Notes under the pieces: model-generated
What the model was told of the DNA's origin: nothing
Seen by the model: only the letters and a program-made list of their open reading frames with translations
Database searches by the model: none
Source: Adiantum capillus-veneris
Taxonomy: Eukaryota; Streptophyta; Polypodiopsida; Polypodiales; Pteridaceae
Length of the DNA stretch: 64,000 nt
NCBI GenBank assembly: GCA_014529385.2
Contig: CM043944.1
Location: 84,865,884-84,929,883 of the forward strand
Direction of reading: 5' to 3'
Made by a program: the position numbers and the translations under genes
Part shown: one piece after another, positions 39,530-49,429 of the stretch
Layout: each line of letters starts with the position of its first letter
Position numbering within the stretch: position 1 is the first letter of the stretch

Positions 39530-41660
39530 ACCTTCGATTTATAGGTTTTGGAAGACATGGTGCTTAGTTTTTTAGAGTTTACTGGGAAATAAACTAAAAC
39601 TGCCAAAGGTTTCATTGAGCGAATGGAGTTTGCTTGCCTTCTTGCTGACAAGAAAGACCTAGTGTTGGTGTTGCAAATTTCTACGTCTATTTGAATGGAG
39701 ATGCCAGGGAATGGTTGGAAGGCTACAAAAAGGAGCAACAATCAGCCCAACCTCCTCAATTTCTGACTTATGAAATGGTAAGACATGCTTTTCTTACACA
39801 TTTTCAACATGTGGAAGACCCACAAAAGGTATGGCGGTCTATTCAAGGCTTGGTACAGGGTGAAGGCCAGCCAGACTATAGAACACTTTGTGAAGTCATT
39901 CAATGCATTATGGAAAAAGTGGTGTACATCTTTGGGGGGTGAAATTCCTCCATCCATATTGAAGAATGATAGGTTCTTTGCAAGCTTGAGGAGTAGTTTA
40001 CACTTGAAGGTGGAGCTTAAGCAACCAAGGACCTTTGAGGAGGTAGTTGAAATTGCAAAGAATAAAGAGTGGAAAGTAGAGCCTCTTCATCAACTTGGAA
40101 TCAATGTTGAGTCAAAGGTTGAAGTGAAAGTTGTAGAGCAACCAAGGGTCCTCATTAGGGAGCCAGGTTATGATCAACAAGCTTCTCATGATGTGAATGC
40201 TTTTCGCAAAGAGATGCAAGAGGTTATAGGTCTTATGAAGAATCTTAGTGTGCATATGATGGGAGGTGGAAGAGGTCAAAGCTATGGATATGGTCGTGTC
40301 TATGGAAGAAATGAGGGGTTACAGGTGGTAGAGGAAGAGGCATGGCTGGAAGAGGGAATATATTTCAGTGTTATAATTTTGGTGAATGGGGTCATAAAAG
40401 CCCTCAATGTGATAAGACAAAGAGAATGAGTGGTGACATGTTTCCTCTTCCTTCACAATTCCTTCTTGAGCTCAAGATTATGGTATTGAGATTAAAGGGG
40501 AAGCAGGGCCAAGCCGTTTAACAACTGAAGAGAAGGGAAAAACAAAGCTGGTAAGCATAATTTGTTTGGAGAAGAAAGAGTATTATTTGAGAGCTATGGT
40601 CATGCCTATAGGTAAGAGGGTTACAAGACATCATGACAGGAGTGATGTAAGTCCCAGCCATAAAAGAGGGAAACAAGTTGAAACAGGTACAGGTAAAGAG
40701 AAGAAGTAGAGAAAACCCAAGCAACATTACAATGCATGCAACTTTCCTTTGGGAGAAGGGCAACCAAATTATAGTCCAAGGGCTGATTTGGTGAGTAGAA
40801 AGGCTGATGTTACCTTTGGTCAACTCATGAAGGTGTGTCCTAATTTAAAGAGGCAATGGAAGTGTGTAGTCAATCCCATGAAGAAGGAGTCTGCAAGGGG
40901 TCTGTGGGAGTCATGTCTTTCAATGAGCTACCTGATATATGCCCTAGTATGGATGCATGGCATAAGAGGAAGTCCATTGGAGAGGCTTATATTGATGGAG
41001 GTGCACAGGTATGCGTCATTACTCAAGCTTGTGTATCAAAGTTGGGACTCAACATGGTGAAGAATTTAGGTTTTTTCATAAAGCTTGCCAGCCAATCAAG
41101 AGTGAAGTGCTTTTGAGTTATAAAGGACTTGGAGGTGTCTGTATTTGATGTTAAAGTGCTTTGTCATGTTATGCCCGTGGGTATTGGTGCTTTCCCTCTC
41201 ATCTTTGGAAGACCATGGTTACACGCAACCAAAGCTATATAGGATTGGAGACATGGTACCTTCACTCTCTACAATAGAAGGGGTGATAAGAAGAGGTTTT
41301 ACATGGCTAGCAAGAAATCTCTGGATGCTTATTTTGATGAGCAAAGTGATGAAGAAGAGTATTCAAGTGAAGAAGAAAACAATGGGGATGATGGCAGTGA
41401 GGTGGAAGATAGCAGCGATAGTGATCTAGATGTTTCCTCCTTATTTCTTGAAGAAGAGCATGATGAGAAACAATGATTTCTTGGCCTTATGGATAATGAG
41501 CATATCTTTGGTCCTTATGAGCAAATTAAAGAGCTGATGCAACCAAAACTTCAACCTAATGTCAAACGAGATCCGATACAAGGTATGTTGTCTCCCGACT
41601 TGGCTTGTCATGAGAAGGGTGAGTACCTACATATGATACAACAATTTCCCAAAAGGCTAT
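39530..41660 (+). pseudogene. Ty3/gypsy gag-protease relic (A2 copy)
   Basis: Colinear with 5,600-7,735. Capsid motifs NGDAREWLEGYKKEQ and PRTFEEVVEIAKNK, the protease motif YIDGGAQVCVIT near 40,995 and the ILG/IFGRPWL region are all present. A 4-bp gain near 39,868 (GGCCAGCCAG against GGCCAG) shifts the frame relative to A1. The zinc knuckle is damaged: its second Cys codon is TTT (CYNFGEWGH) where A1 has TGT. An acidic tail and the (CT)n boundary follow as in A1. Confidence 0.85.
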
Positions 41661-41706
41661 TATAATACTATGCAGAGCAAAGGGGTGCCCCATCGTCCCC
41701 CCCCCT

Positions 41707-41716
<10 letters not shown>

Positions 41717-41800
<84 letters not shown>
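41717..41800. repeat. (CT)n microsatellite; single tract without LINE piece
   Basis: About 84 bp of CT preceded by a C-run and followed by GTGCGTCTCCTGGTTCACC. It replaces the A1 arrangement of TC tract, LINE piece, TC tract. Confidence 0.96.
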
Positions 41801-41804
<4 letters not shown>

Positions 41805-42056
41805 GTCTCCTGGTTCACCTCCCGGCTAGCCGCGTCTCGTCAACTTCACGGCACATGATTTTGATGTTACATTCACTACCTTGCAAGGCCGCTTGCATCA
41901 TTGAGCATCGTTGAAGTTACCGCATGTTCAAGAGCAGTGAAAGATGGGTAGGTTCAAGCACGTTCAAGAGGGAATGGATGTAAATGGGAGGAGCTGAGAC
42001 CTCATCTTGAAGAGTTATGGATCAGGAACTAGACCTCACCTCCAGGAGGGGGGGGG

Positions 42057-42315
<259 letters not shown>

Positions 42316-42364
42316 AAGAAGAGAGTTTTAACATTGTAGGAAACTATCCCAAGAGAATCTTTCA

Positions 42365-42730
42365 ATGGAATCTATGAAAGTGGTCGTTATTTTTTGCTCT
42401 TTGAAGGGGTTTCTCTCTCTCCTCCAAGAGTGCATTAATTTTCTTGAGAGGCTCGTTTCTGCAAGGGAGGTAGAGGTTTTACTCTCCTTTGTTTGGAGGG
42501 TGGTTTACATACTAGTGCTCTCAATCACCCTCACATTCATGCATCGGTTCATGCTCTCAATTGTTCTCTTTACTACTGAAGTAAGTAGTCTCCTTGACAA
42601 TCAAACATATACATGCTATCATCTTATCAGAAAATGTATCCCCAATTCTTATCTCTATAATCACTTGGCACTCATTAGGCATCAAGCACTGGACATGGTC
42701 AAATGGTTGCAAATCCAATTGAATACTTAA
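42365..42730 (+). other. 121-codon open frame, A2 copy
   Basis: Same frame and length as 10,019-10,384, with several amino-acid-changing differences. Function unknown and coding status doubtful. Confidence 0.15.
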
Positions 42731-42781
42731 CAGCAGTATGTGTCCATGGGGTGCACATGAGCTTGCATAAATTAGTGTCCA

Positions 42782-42785
<4 letters not shown>

Positions 42786-42844
<59 letters not shown>
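42786..42844. repeat. (CT)n(CA)n microsatellite
   Basis: A2 counterpart of 10,439-10,534, about 37 bp shorter. Confidence 0.96.
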
Positions 42845-42845
<1 letters not shown>

Positions 42846-43896
42846 TACTCCTGGTTGACTTATGGCCAGACATCACCTCACTAAAAGGATGCACTTCACT
42901 TAATGCTATCCCTAGCATGGTTTACCAAGGTGGTTTGGTCCCTCACTTAAACTTGTACCTATTTTAGTTAGAATTTGTTGTGAAAATATTATCTCTATTG
43001 GATTGAGCTTTGCAGGAGGAAACAACTGACTATGATAGTATTTGGGATGCTTACTTCTTCTGGTGTTTTTTGGGATGCCTTTTAAATTGGACCGGCCTTT
43101 GCACATTAAGCTACTTTTTGTGGCCAACCTCTACATTCTTAGTTGGTACTCAGGTTGATACCTATCTTGGAAGTTAATAGGCTTGCAGGTAGCATCCTTA
43201 GGCTTCGAACACTTGGTGGATCTTCTTCTCACTGTGCTTATCTCCCGGGGGATTCACCATGGAAAACATACCGTACCACGTAAGTGCAGGGGAGGAGGGT
43301 TTTTTTACAAGTTACAGAAATGTATAAGTTAGGGATAGGCCCCCAGTAATTTATCTCCGAAGCTTAAAAATAAGGGAAGGGGTATCATATTTATGTTGAA
43401 GGGGGGGGAGTGAAAAAAGGGAAACATGAGAGAAAGTTTTTGTGTTTCAAAATCGTGGCTTCCCAAAAGACTCTTCCCTTGAACTTGTGAGTCAATAGCT
43501 ACAAAGATACATGCAAGAACTAACACTGCTTTGTATATAGTTTATTTTTTGAGTTTGTTGATGCAAATTTACATGGAGAACCTAGCAAAACTTTATAACC
43601 ATGGTTTTTGAGTAGTTTAGATGGGTCAAAATTGGACCCGAATTGGACAATAGAGTGCAGGCTGATCGTGTACATAGTTTCAAAGTCAAACTAAAACACG
43701 TTGAGGGTACATCTAGTTATCAATAGAAGTGGCTCCTTAGTACGTTGTTAGTCACTATGCTACATGCTCTTTGATTAGCTTCACTCATTTAGATCATGTA
43801 AGACCTAAATTTTATATGTAAGATAGGGGTAACTCACATTAGGAAAAATGTGGACTCTCTTTGGGCCATATAGGATTAAGGTTAATTAGGCTCCAG

Positions 43897-43924
43897 CCAA
43901 TAGGAAGAGAGCAATGTATATAAG
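43897..43924 (+). promoter_or_regulatory. Possible promoter: CCAAT and TATATAAG
   Basis: CCAAT at 43,897-43,901 and TATATAAG at 43,917-43,924 are suitably close together. The next gene starts at 44,502, so a transcript from here would have a long leader that includes the 65-bp tandem repeats. It could also be the remnant of an LTR promoter. Confidence 0.35.
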
Positions 43925-44221
43925 TTTAGAACCTAAGAAAGTAGAGAGAATAATAGGGTTGTTCACTCATTTATTGCTTTGTATCGTAGAGGGAGGGGGA
44001 TGGGTAAAAGAGGGAGGGGAAAAAAGGGAGGGGGGGAGTGGTGGGTCCACAGATACGTTTTTGCAAAAACCTTAAAATTTCAAAATTAAAAAAAAAAATT
44101 AAATTCAAAATATTCCATCCAAAACTCCCCCCAAACCTACCCTATGATCAAAAAGTCATTTTCTCACTCTAGAACCTTTTTTCCAAGACTCCCTTCCTCC
44201 ATAGCCCCTTTCCATAACACA

Positions 44222-44500
44222 AAGCTCTCACTCTCTCTCTAAAATCTTACACCTTCCTCCTTCTTCAAGATCTCCATTGCAACTTTAAGCTCCCACTCTC
44301 TCTCTCTAAACTGTCTCCCTCCTCCTTCCTCAAGCTCTCCATTGCAACTTTAAGCTCCCACTCTCTCTCTAAACTCTGTTTCCCTCCTCCTTCCTCAAGC
44401 TCTCCATTACAACTGTAAGCTCCCACTCTCTCTCTAAACTTTGTCTCCCTCCTCCTTCCCCAAGCTCTCCATTGCAATTTCAAGCTCCCACTTAAGCATC
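44222..44500. repeat. Four tandem ~65-bp repeats directly before a start codon
   Basis: A unit reading AAGCTCCCACTCTCTCTC, then CTCCCTCCTCCTTCC and CAAGCTCTCCATTGCAA recurs four times with small changes, at about 44,222, 44,287, 44,352 and 44,417. A fifth partial unit ends CAAGCTCCCACTTAAGC just before the ATG at 44,502. Placed in the leader, the CT-rich units could affect transcription or translation of the following gene. Confidence 0.85.
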
Positions 44501-44501
44501 C

Positions 44502-45863
44502 ATGGCAAACAATGGTCAAAATAGACGCCCCAAACCCATCATTCAAAGTATGCTTCTCCACAACTCGAAGAATGAGGAGCAGCAATGGGAACCTCAGTTT
44601 TTTCAAGAAGGTGCGTGGGTGTACATGCAACCTTCCGCAATCGGTCCCCATCGTGTTCGTGAAAGAACAAACGTTGATCTCCATTGGAAGGGAAGACTAC
44701 TAGGCTTCAAGCAAGTAAGAGACAAGGGTACGATGGAAATCGTTCAACATGTTTTCATCTTTGGACACATGCGTCTACGAGGGATCACCAACCCAAGGGA
44801 TTTTCCTTGTAATTGTATGTCCCTTGCACTTCAATGGTTTTGGTGGTAACAAAAAAATGGACTTTTTACATCTCACGGACTGTTTTGTTTCTATGTAGAT
44901 GTTTTTCCTTCTAGCCTTGTGGAGGAGCAACCACTCTCGTGCCTTTCAGGCACATTTACGGCCATGCATGCAAGTCTTGGGGATATGCTCTTCTCCAACA
45001 CAACTTCATCAAACCTTACACGACAGAGGGTGTTCTTCTACACCCACAAGTACATTGTACCTACAGATGAGGAAGGCTACGGAGAGCTACAACCTTTGGA
45101 GGCTACAACCTTGCGTAGCATGGAGTGGCCAAAGCCAGATGCATTCACTGTAATGTCTTTGAAAGCCAAGATTGTAGCTGATGTGAGAGCATCATTAAAA
45201 TTTGGAAAAACCTCGCGTTCAGTTGGGCTTGGATGGTGTTGTCCTGCTCATGTCTTCGCTAGCATCTTTGGATCTTTGCCTTTCCATCATACAAATACTA
45301 TGTATGTTTGCAAAGATCTACAATACAATACATTGGAAGCCATCTTTGGGGAGAAGTGGGGGTATCTTGAAGGACTTCACAACGTAGATCACTTTCGGTG
45401 TCAGGTTGGAAGTTTCGGCATTGCTATCCGTTTCATCAAGGTGCGCTCCACTCTTTACGTGCGGTACTTCTATGAAACATGGATGTGCAAGCTTGGTGAA
45501 TGGATTCCATTGCAATCCATTGATGCTACAATTGAGTTATTTGATATTACAATGAAATTGTCGAGTGGTGTCGGTGAAACCGTCCAAGTGAACAAGCATT
45601 GGACATTGGCCAATGTGCGGGAGCACTTAGTGATAATGGGTTTAGAGCATCGAGAAGATACAAAATTTTGCATTGGACGACGTAAGGTGAATGATTTTTC
45701 TCTCTTAATTATGTTATATTTATGTTTTCTTTATTATTCCCTGCTCTAAGTTGGGTATGCTAATTTATTTATTTTTTGCTAGATTGGTAGCTGCATGGAG
45801 AGCACGATTCAAATTGAAAAAGCATGGACGATGGAAGAGAATTTGATTTTATCATTAGAGTAG
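44502..45863 (+). CDS. Intact three-exon gene, 393-aa protein of unknown function
   Basis: The proposed exons are 44,502-44,814, 44,899-45,686 and 45,783-45,863. Introns are GT-AG, 84 and 96 bp, and the joined frame is open from ATG (MANNGQNRRPKP) to TAG at 45,861. Exon lengths (313, 788, 81) keep frame, and the second frame extends without a stop through the acceptor site, supporting the model. Residues include WVYMQPSAIGPHR, then FPSSLVEEQPL, a middle part with GWCCPAHVFASIFGSLPF, and VRYFYETWMCKLGEWIPL. I see no signal peptide, membrane span or known catalytic motif and do not recognise the family. It is the only frame in this block without disabling changes, so it is either younger or still under selection. 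A function in element maintenance is only a guess. Confidence 0.65.
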
Positions 45864-46082
45864 TTATGTTTTGTACTTCAATTTTTTATAATATCACAAT
45901 TGTAAGTTCAAGCAGATGGTTGTATCAAATTTTGGCAATGCACATTATCTTAAAGTTGTAGTGATGTGTTTTTTGAGTTAAATGATTGTAATTTAGTTTG
46001 TAAGTTTTTTATAACTTCTTGTTATTTGTGTTACTTAATGAAATTTGTTTAATATTTTAATTATTGATATTTTTTTTTGGGA

Positions 46083-46114
46083 GGGGGGGGGGGGGGGGGG
46101 GCGTGCTATATAAA
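46083..46114 (+). promoter_or_regulatory. G-run and TATA box before the second + gene
   Basis: Nineteen consecutive Gs (46,083-46,101) are followed by TATATAAA at 46,107-46,114. The ATG at 46,210 lies about 96 bp further on, which fits a TATA promoter with a leader of some 65 nt. The G-run is prone to sequencing error and could also form a G-quadruplex. Confidence 0.6.
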
Positions 46115-46209
46115 GCCTCCTAAACCCTACCATTTTCACACTCTTTGCTTGTTCACACTCTCATTTGAGCTCCAACACTCTTTGCATTCCTACTTTAAGA
46201 GCTAGCATT

Positions 46210-47750
46210 ATGGCATCCTCCTCCACCCCTCCCGAAGCCACGGCATTAAAACGCTTCCAAGCGTTTTTACAAACAACCGAGTGGCAAGATCGTGACGATC
46301 TTCACAATTTCTTCACCCAATTCCCTGATGTGAATGCAACTATTCACCTAAACAGCCAATCTTTTCAGCCTATCTTAGAATTTTTTGAATTTTACATCGA
46401 CAAGTATGCTGTACCAATTGTCGGACAAGGGGAATTGTGGATTCCATGCGATTTGCTTCGCTACATACACAAAGGCGATCGGCCTTTCACCCAGCGACTT
46501 CAACGATTTTGTGTAATTGCGGGTGAGGCAGGTCAGTACATTGAAGATTCACGTTTGAAAAAGAAGAAGGTCGGCACCTTGTGTTTCTTCTTGCGGAGGA
46601 GCCTGAAAGATTTGAGGTGAGTTTGCCTCATTTGCGCCTTGGGGGTGTCGTCAAGGACACAAAGGAGCCCATTAGAGCGCCCTGGGATGCAAGCAAAGAG
46701 GGAAATATTCTTGCCCTAACCTACCCAGGAGGTGTCATGGATGCCGCCAAATCCATGGGTGATGAGGGTGCAGAAGCATCCTTTCAGCCCACTGCAAATG
46801 CGCCGGAGGAGACATTAACTCCGGAGGTTTTTTTTGAACACCTCTCCCCAATTGTGATAGATGGGGAGGAATATTTGTTTTTACATGATCTTGAAAAGAC
46901 TTTTGACATCCGCATGGATGAGTGTCTGTCCATCCTCTGTGCCACTGTAGAGTCCTCTGCCATTGACCCCTCTTCTGATCCTGTGGATCGAAGCCTCCTT
47001 CCCCTTTGAGAGAGTGTGGTAGATACAGTGGAGTTGTCAATGACGGTGGTGACAAATGCACCGCACTCATCTGTGTCAGAGGATGAGTTTGTAGCTACAC
47101 GCGCATTTCTTGAAGCCCAACGCACTCCTATGCTTGTTTATATAGATGAACTTGAGAGTGTCGCTATGGCTCCCAATTCATCTATTTCTCTTGACAGCAA
47201 AGGCATAAACGATGAAGATGACGAAAAACAAGAGGTATTAATTGATTTTTGTTTTGTGATTACATTAATTTTCATTGTTGCATTCTGAAATCTTATTTAC
47301 CCATTGCTTTCTTTGTAGAATATTGTGGAGCTAGATGATCATGCAGGTCGGGGAGGAGATGGTAGGCGCCAAGCTTTTGGATGGTAGTCGTCTCTTACGC
47401 ATTACCTTGGCAAGCTCCCCCAAGACGGCTTTGCGATAATCCACAAGTAGTACACTCCTTGTGGTCAATTTTGGGTGTCAATGATGAAAGCAATGAGCCG
47501 CATCCTATGCATGTCAACCATATCTCAAGCCTCCCAAGTTATATATCTTGTAAATAAATCTCTGGCCAGTGTTGCATTTGCGACACACATTCGTGGTCGT
47601 GTGCTTTGTAACGTGGCCTTAAGCCAAGCTGTAGGTCTAAGCAATGTGGAACAAATTGCTTGGGATGTGCTGCACAAACAACTTCCTTGCGCCCAAGAGC
47701 GCCGAGAAAACATTGCTCGCCATATCTTAGATGGCTCAAACAGTCAATAG
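46210..47750 (+). pseudogene. Two-exon gene of unknown function with one frameshift and three stops
   Basis: It starts at ATG 46,210 (MASSSTPPEATALKRF); the earlier in-frame codon at 46,165 lacks context. The frame runs to about 46,555, where a single-base loss in a T-run shifts it; the same protein plainly continues in the next frame (GRHLVFLLAEEPERFEVSL). That frame has TGA at 47,007-47,009, resumes (VELSMTVVTNAPHSS), and reaches a GT-AG intron at 47,235-47,318. After it come TAG at 47,385 and TAG at 47,448, then open sequence (MMKAMSRILCMSTISQ to HILDGSNSQ) ending in TAG at 47,748. All three internal stops could be C-to-T products of CGA or CAG codons. An acidic stretch DEDDEKQE precedes the intron. 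No domain is recognised. Confidence 0.6.
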
Positions 47751-47987
47751 ATGCATAAATCTTGTAATTAACTCCTTCAAATATGTAATGAGATATATCA
47801 CATCTTTGTACTTTGTTATTTCAAAATTCGAATGGAAATTGATTTTAACTGGTACTTTTCAACTTCTATATTGAGTTTATTGTACGATAGATAGTATATG
47901 ATTGGTTCTATCTTGTGATACACTTGTATAATTCTCTGAATCAAAATATAGAGTTTTTTTCAGTCCAATCTCCATCAATAAAAACAT

Positions 47988-48176
47988 AATAACATTGTAT
48001 TCTTATAATTTTGGTATAAATAAGCTTTAATTAGGCTATCTAGAGGCCTTCCGCAGAGGCGCGCGAGAAGTCAGAAGTAACATTTACTTCTGACTTCTCG
48101 CGCGCCTCTGCGGAAGGCCTCTAGACAGCCTAATTAAAGCTTATTTATACCAAAATTATAAGAATACAATGTTATT
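47988..48176. repeat. 189-bp near-perfect palindrome
   Basis: Arms 47,988-48,079 and 48,085-48,176 are reverse complements with one mismatch (GGCTATCTAG against GGCTGTCTAG) around a 5-base loop ACATT. The outer part is AT-rich (AACATTGTATTCTTATAATT). The inner part is GC-rich (AGGCCTTCCGCAGAGGCGCG). It sits between the convergent + gene ending at 47,750 and the - gene ending at 48,378. No target duplication was found at its edges, so a foldback MITE is possible but unproven. Transcribed from either side it would form a 92-bp hairpin, a potential small-RNA source or a terminator. Confidence 0.95.
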
Positions 48177-48377
48177 TTGGTTATTCAATCAACCAAACTT
48201 GGTTGACAGTTCTTTTATCCACATCTCTCTCTCTCTCTCTCTCTCTTTTCCTCTCTCTAGTTAGCTTTACTTATCACTTAAAACAAATGTACACGACTCG
48301 TTATATTTGAAAAAGCCACGACTCGTTATATTTCAAAAAGATATCTTTACATTGTCAAAATTGCCTAAAAGTCAAAT
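48177..48377. other. Spacer with (CT)n and a short duplicated motif
   Basis: CT dinucleotides at 48,224-48,246, then ACGACTCGTTATATTT repeated at 48,293 and 48,318. It would be the 3' flank of the H3-like gene. Confidence 0.5.
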
Positions 48378-49217
48378 TCAATCTTTTTGTCCTATGATTC
48401 GACGCGCAAGAGCTAAATCTTTGGGCATTATTGTCACCCGTTTTGCATGAATAGCACACAAGTTGGTGTCTTCAAAAATAGAAATTAGATGATATTCTGC
48501 CGCTTCTTGCAGAGCTTCTACGGCGATACCTTGAACTCAAAACGCCATTCGATAACTTTGCATGATCTCTTTTACCAAACGTGTGAATGGTGCCTTGCAT
48601 ATGAGAAGGTCTGAAGCTTTTTGATAGTGATGAATCTCTTGCAACGCCTTTGGAATGCGTCGCTTCACAGCAGGAGCCCGTTGTTGAGGGATGGTAGGAT
48701 CTGGGACATGGGCATTGTGAGGGCGAACCTTGAAAAACTTTTTCTTTTTACGAGAGGGCTTGCGAGGGGGAGCTTGCGCGTCTTCAAGGACACCATGTGC
48801 TCCGACTGGCTCTTCAACTCCACCCTGCGCTCCAACTGGCTCGTCTGCTACATCCTCAAAATCCTCTTCATTTAGTAACCCATGATCACCTCTAGGCTGA
48901 TCTGACGGCAAAGCGCCGAAGCCACGTGGCAATGTCTTCCCGGATGGAACTCGATGATTGCTTGGGATCTTCTGTCCGCTCCATGGTGGGCTTTGTGCTT
49001 CGTTGTCCGTTTCGGTTTCTGTGTCTGATGTCACTACCCATTTCTTCTTGCGTGAAGGTTGTCCATCTTGTTGCTCTTCACCTGACCATTCTCTCTCCAT
49101 CTCTTCTATGAGCTCTTGTTCGTGTATCCAAGGTGGTTTTTGAGCACCTTGGACGGTTGAGTGAGGGTGAGCAAAAAAAGGTTGATCTTTTCTTGCTGTT
49201 TGCTTTGTGCGTGCCAT
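48378..49217 (-). pseudogene. Histone H3-like gene with giant divergent tail; one in-frame TGA
   Basis: Translation from ATG at 49,217 begins MARTKQTARK. Residues 2-10 equal the start of mature H3, with the K4 and K9 sites. Residues 11-186 are unlike H3: acidic and Pro-rich, two PSRKKK blocks (about 54 and 153) and a duplicated EPVGAQ/HG motif. From residue 187 the H3 fold follows: ALQEIHHYQKASDLLICKA (alpha-N/alpha-1; H3 Lys56 kept), FTRLVKEI, then, after TGA at 48,537-48,539, [33 protein letters not shown] and LARRI, ending in TGA at 48,378. Alignment to H3 needs no gap across the TGA, which replaces Arg83, consistent with CGA to TGA. Loop 1 has H3 length and [10 protein letters not shown] is canonical, so it is not CENH3. 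There are no introns. Length is 279 codons against 136 in H3. As it stands it would make a 226-residue protein lacking alpha-2 and alpha-3. Confidence 0.9.
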
Positions 49218-49429
49218 GGTGTAAGAAGGGGCAAGATTGAAAATGAGACTCCTTCTTCACTAAAAGCCCTCTATTTTTTTTAAAAAAAGGTCTCTTCACA
49301 CTTGACCAGGCCACTTAAAAAAACTCTTCATATCATCAAAATATAAAAAACAAAAAATAGATAAATGGAGAAGTATTATATGCAACTCAACAAAGACATC
49401 TACAAACATAAACATTACATTGCATAGCA

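Noticed and set aside
43831-43950. Terminal inverted repeat of the gene-carrying block
   Set aside because: The first and last bases (ACTCACATTAGG and TAAGTGTGGTGAG) show no convincing inverted match, so no element ends are claimed.
48378-49217. Centromeric histone CENH3
   Set aside because: CENH3 has a longer loop 1 and changed residues after FED; here loop 1 has H3 length and [10 protein letters not shown] is canonical H3.
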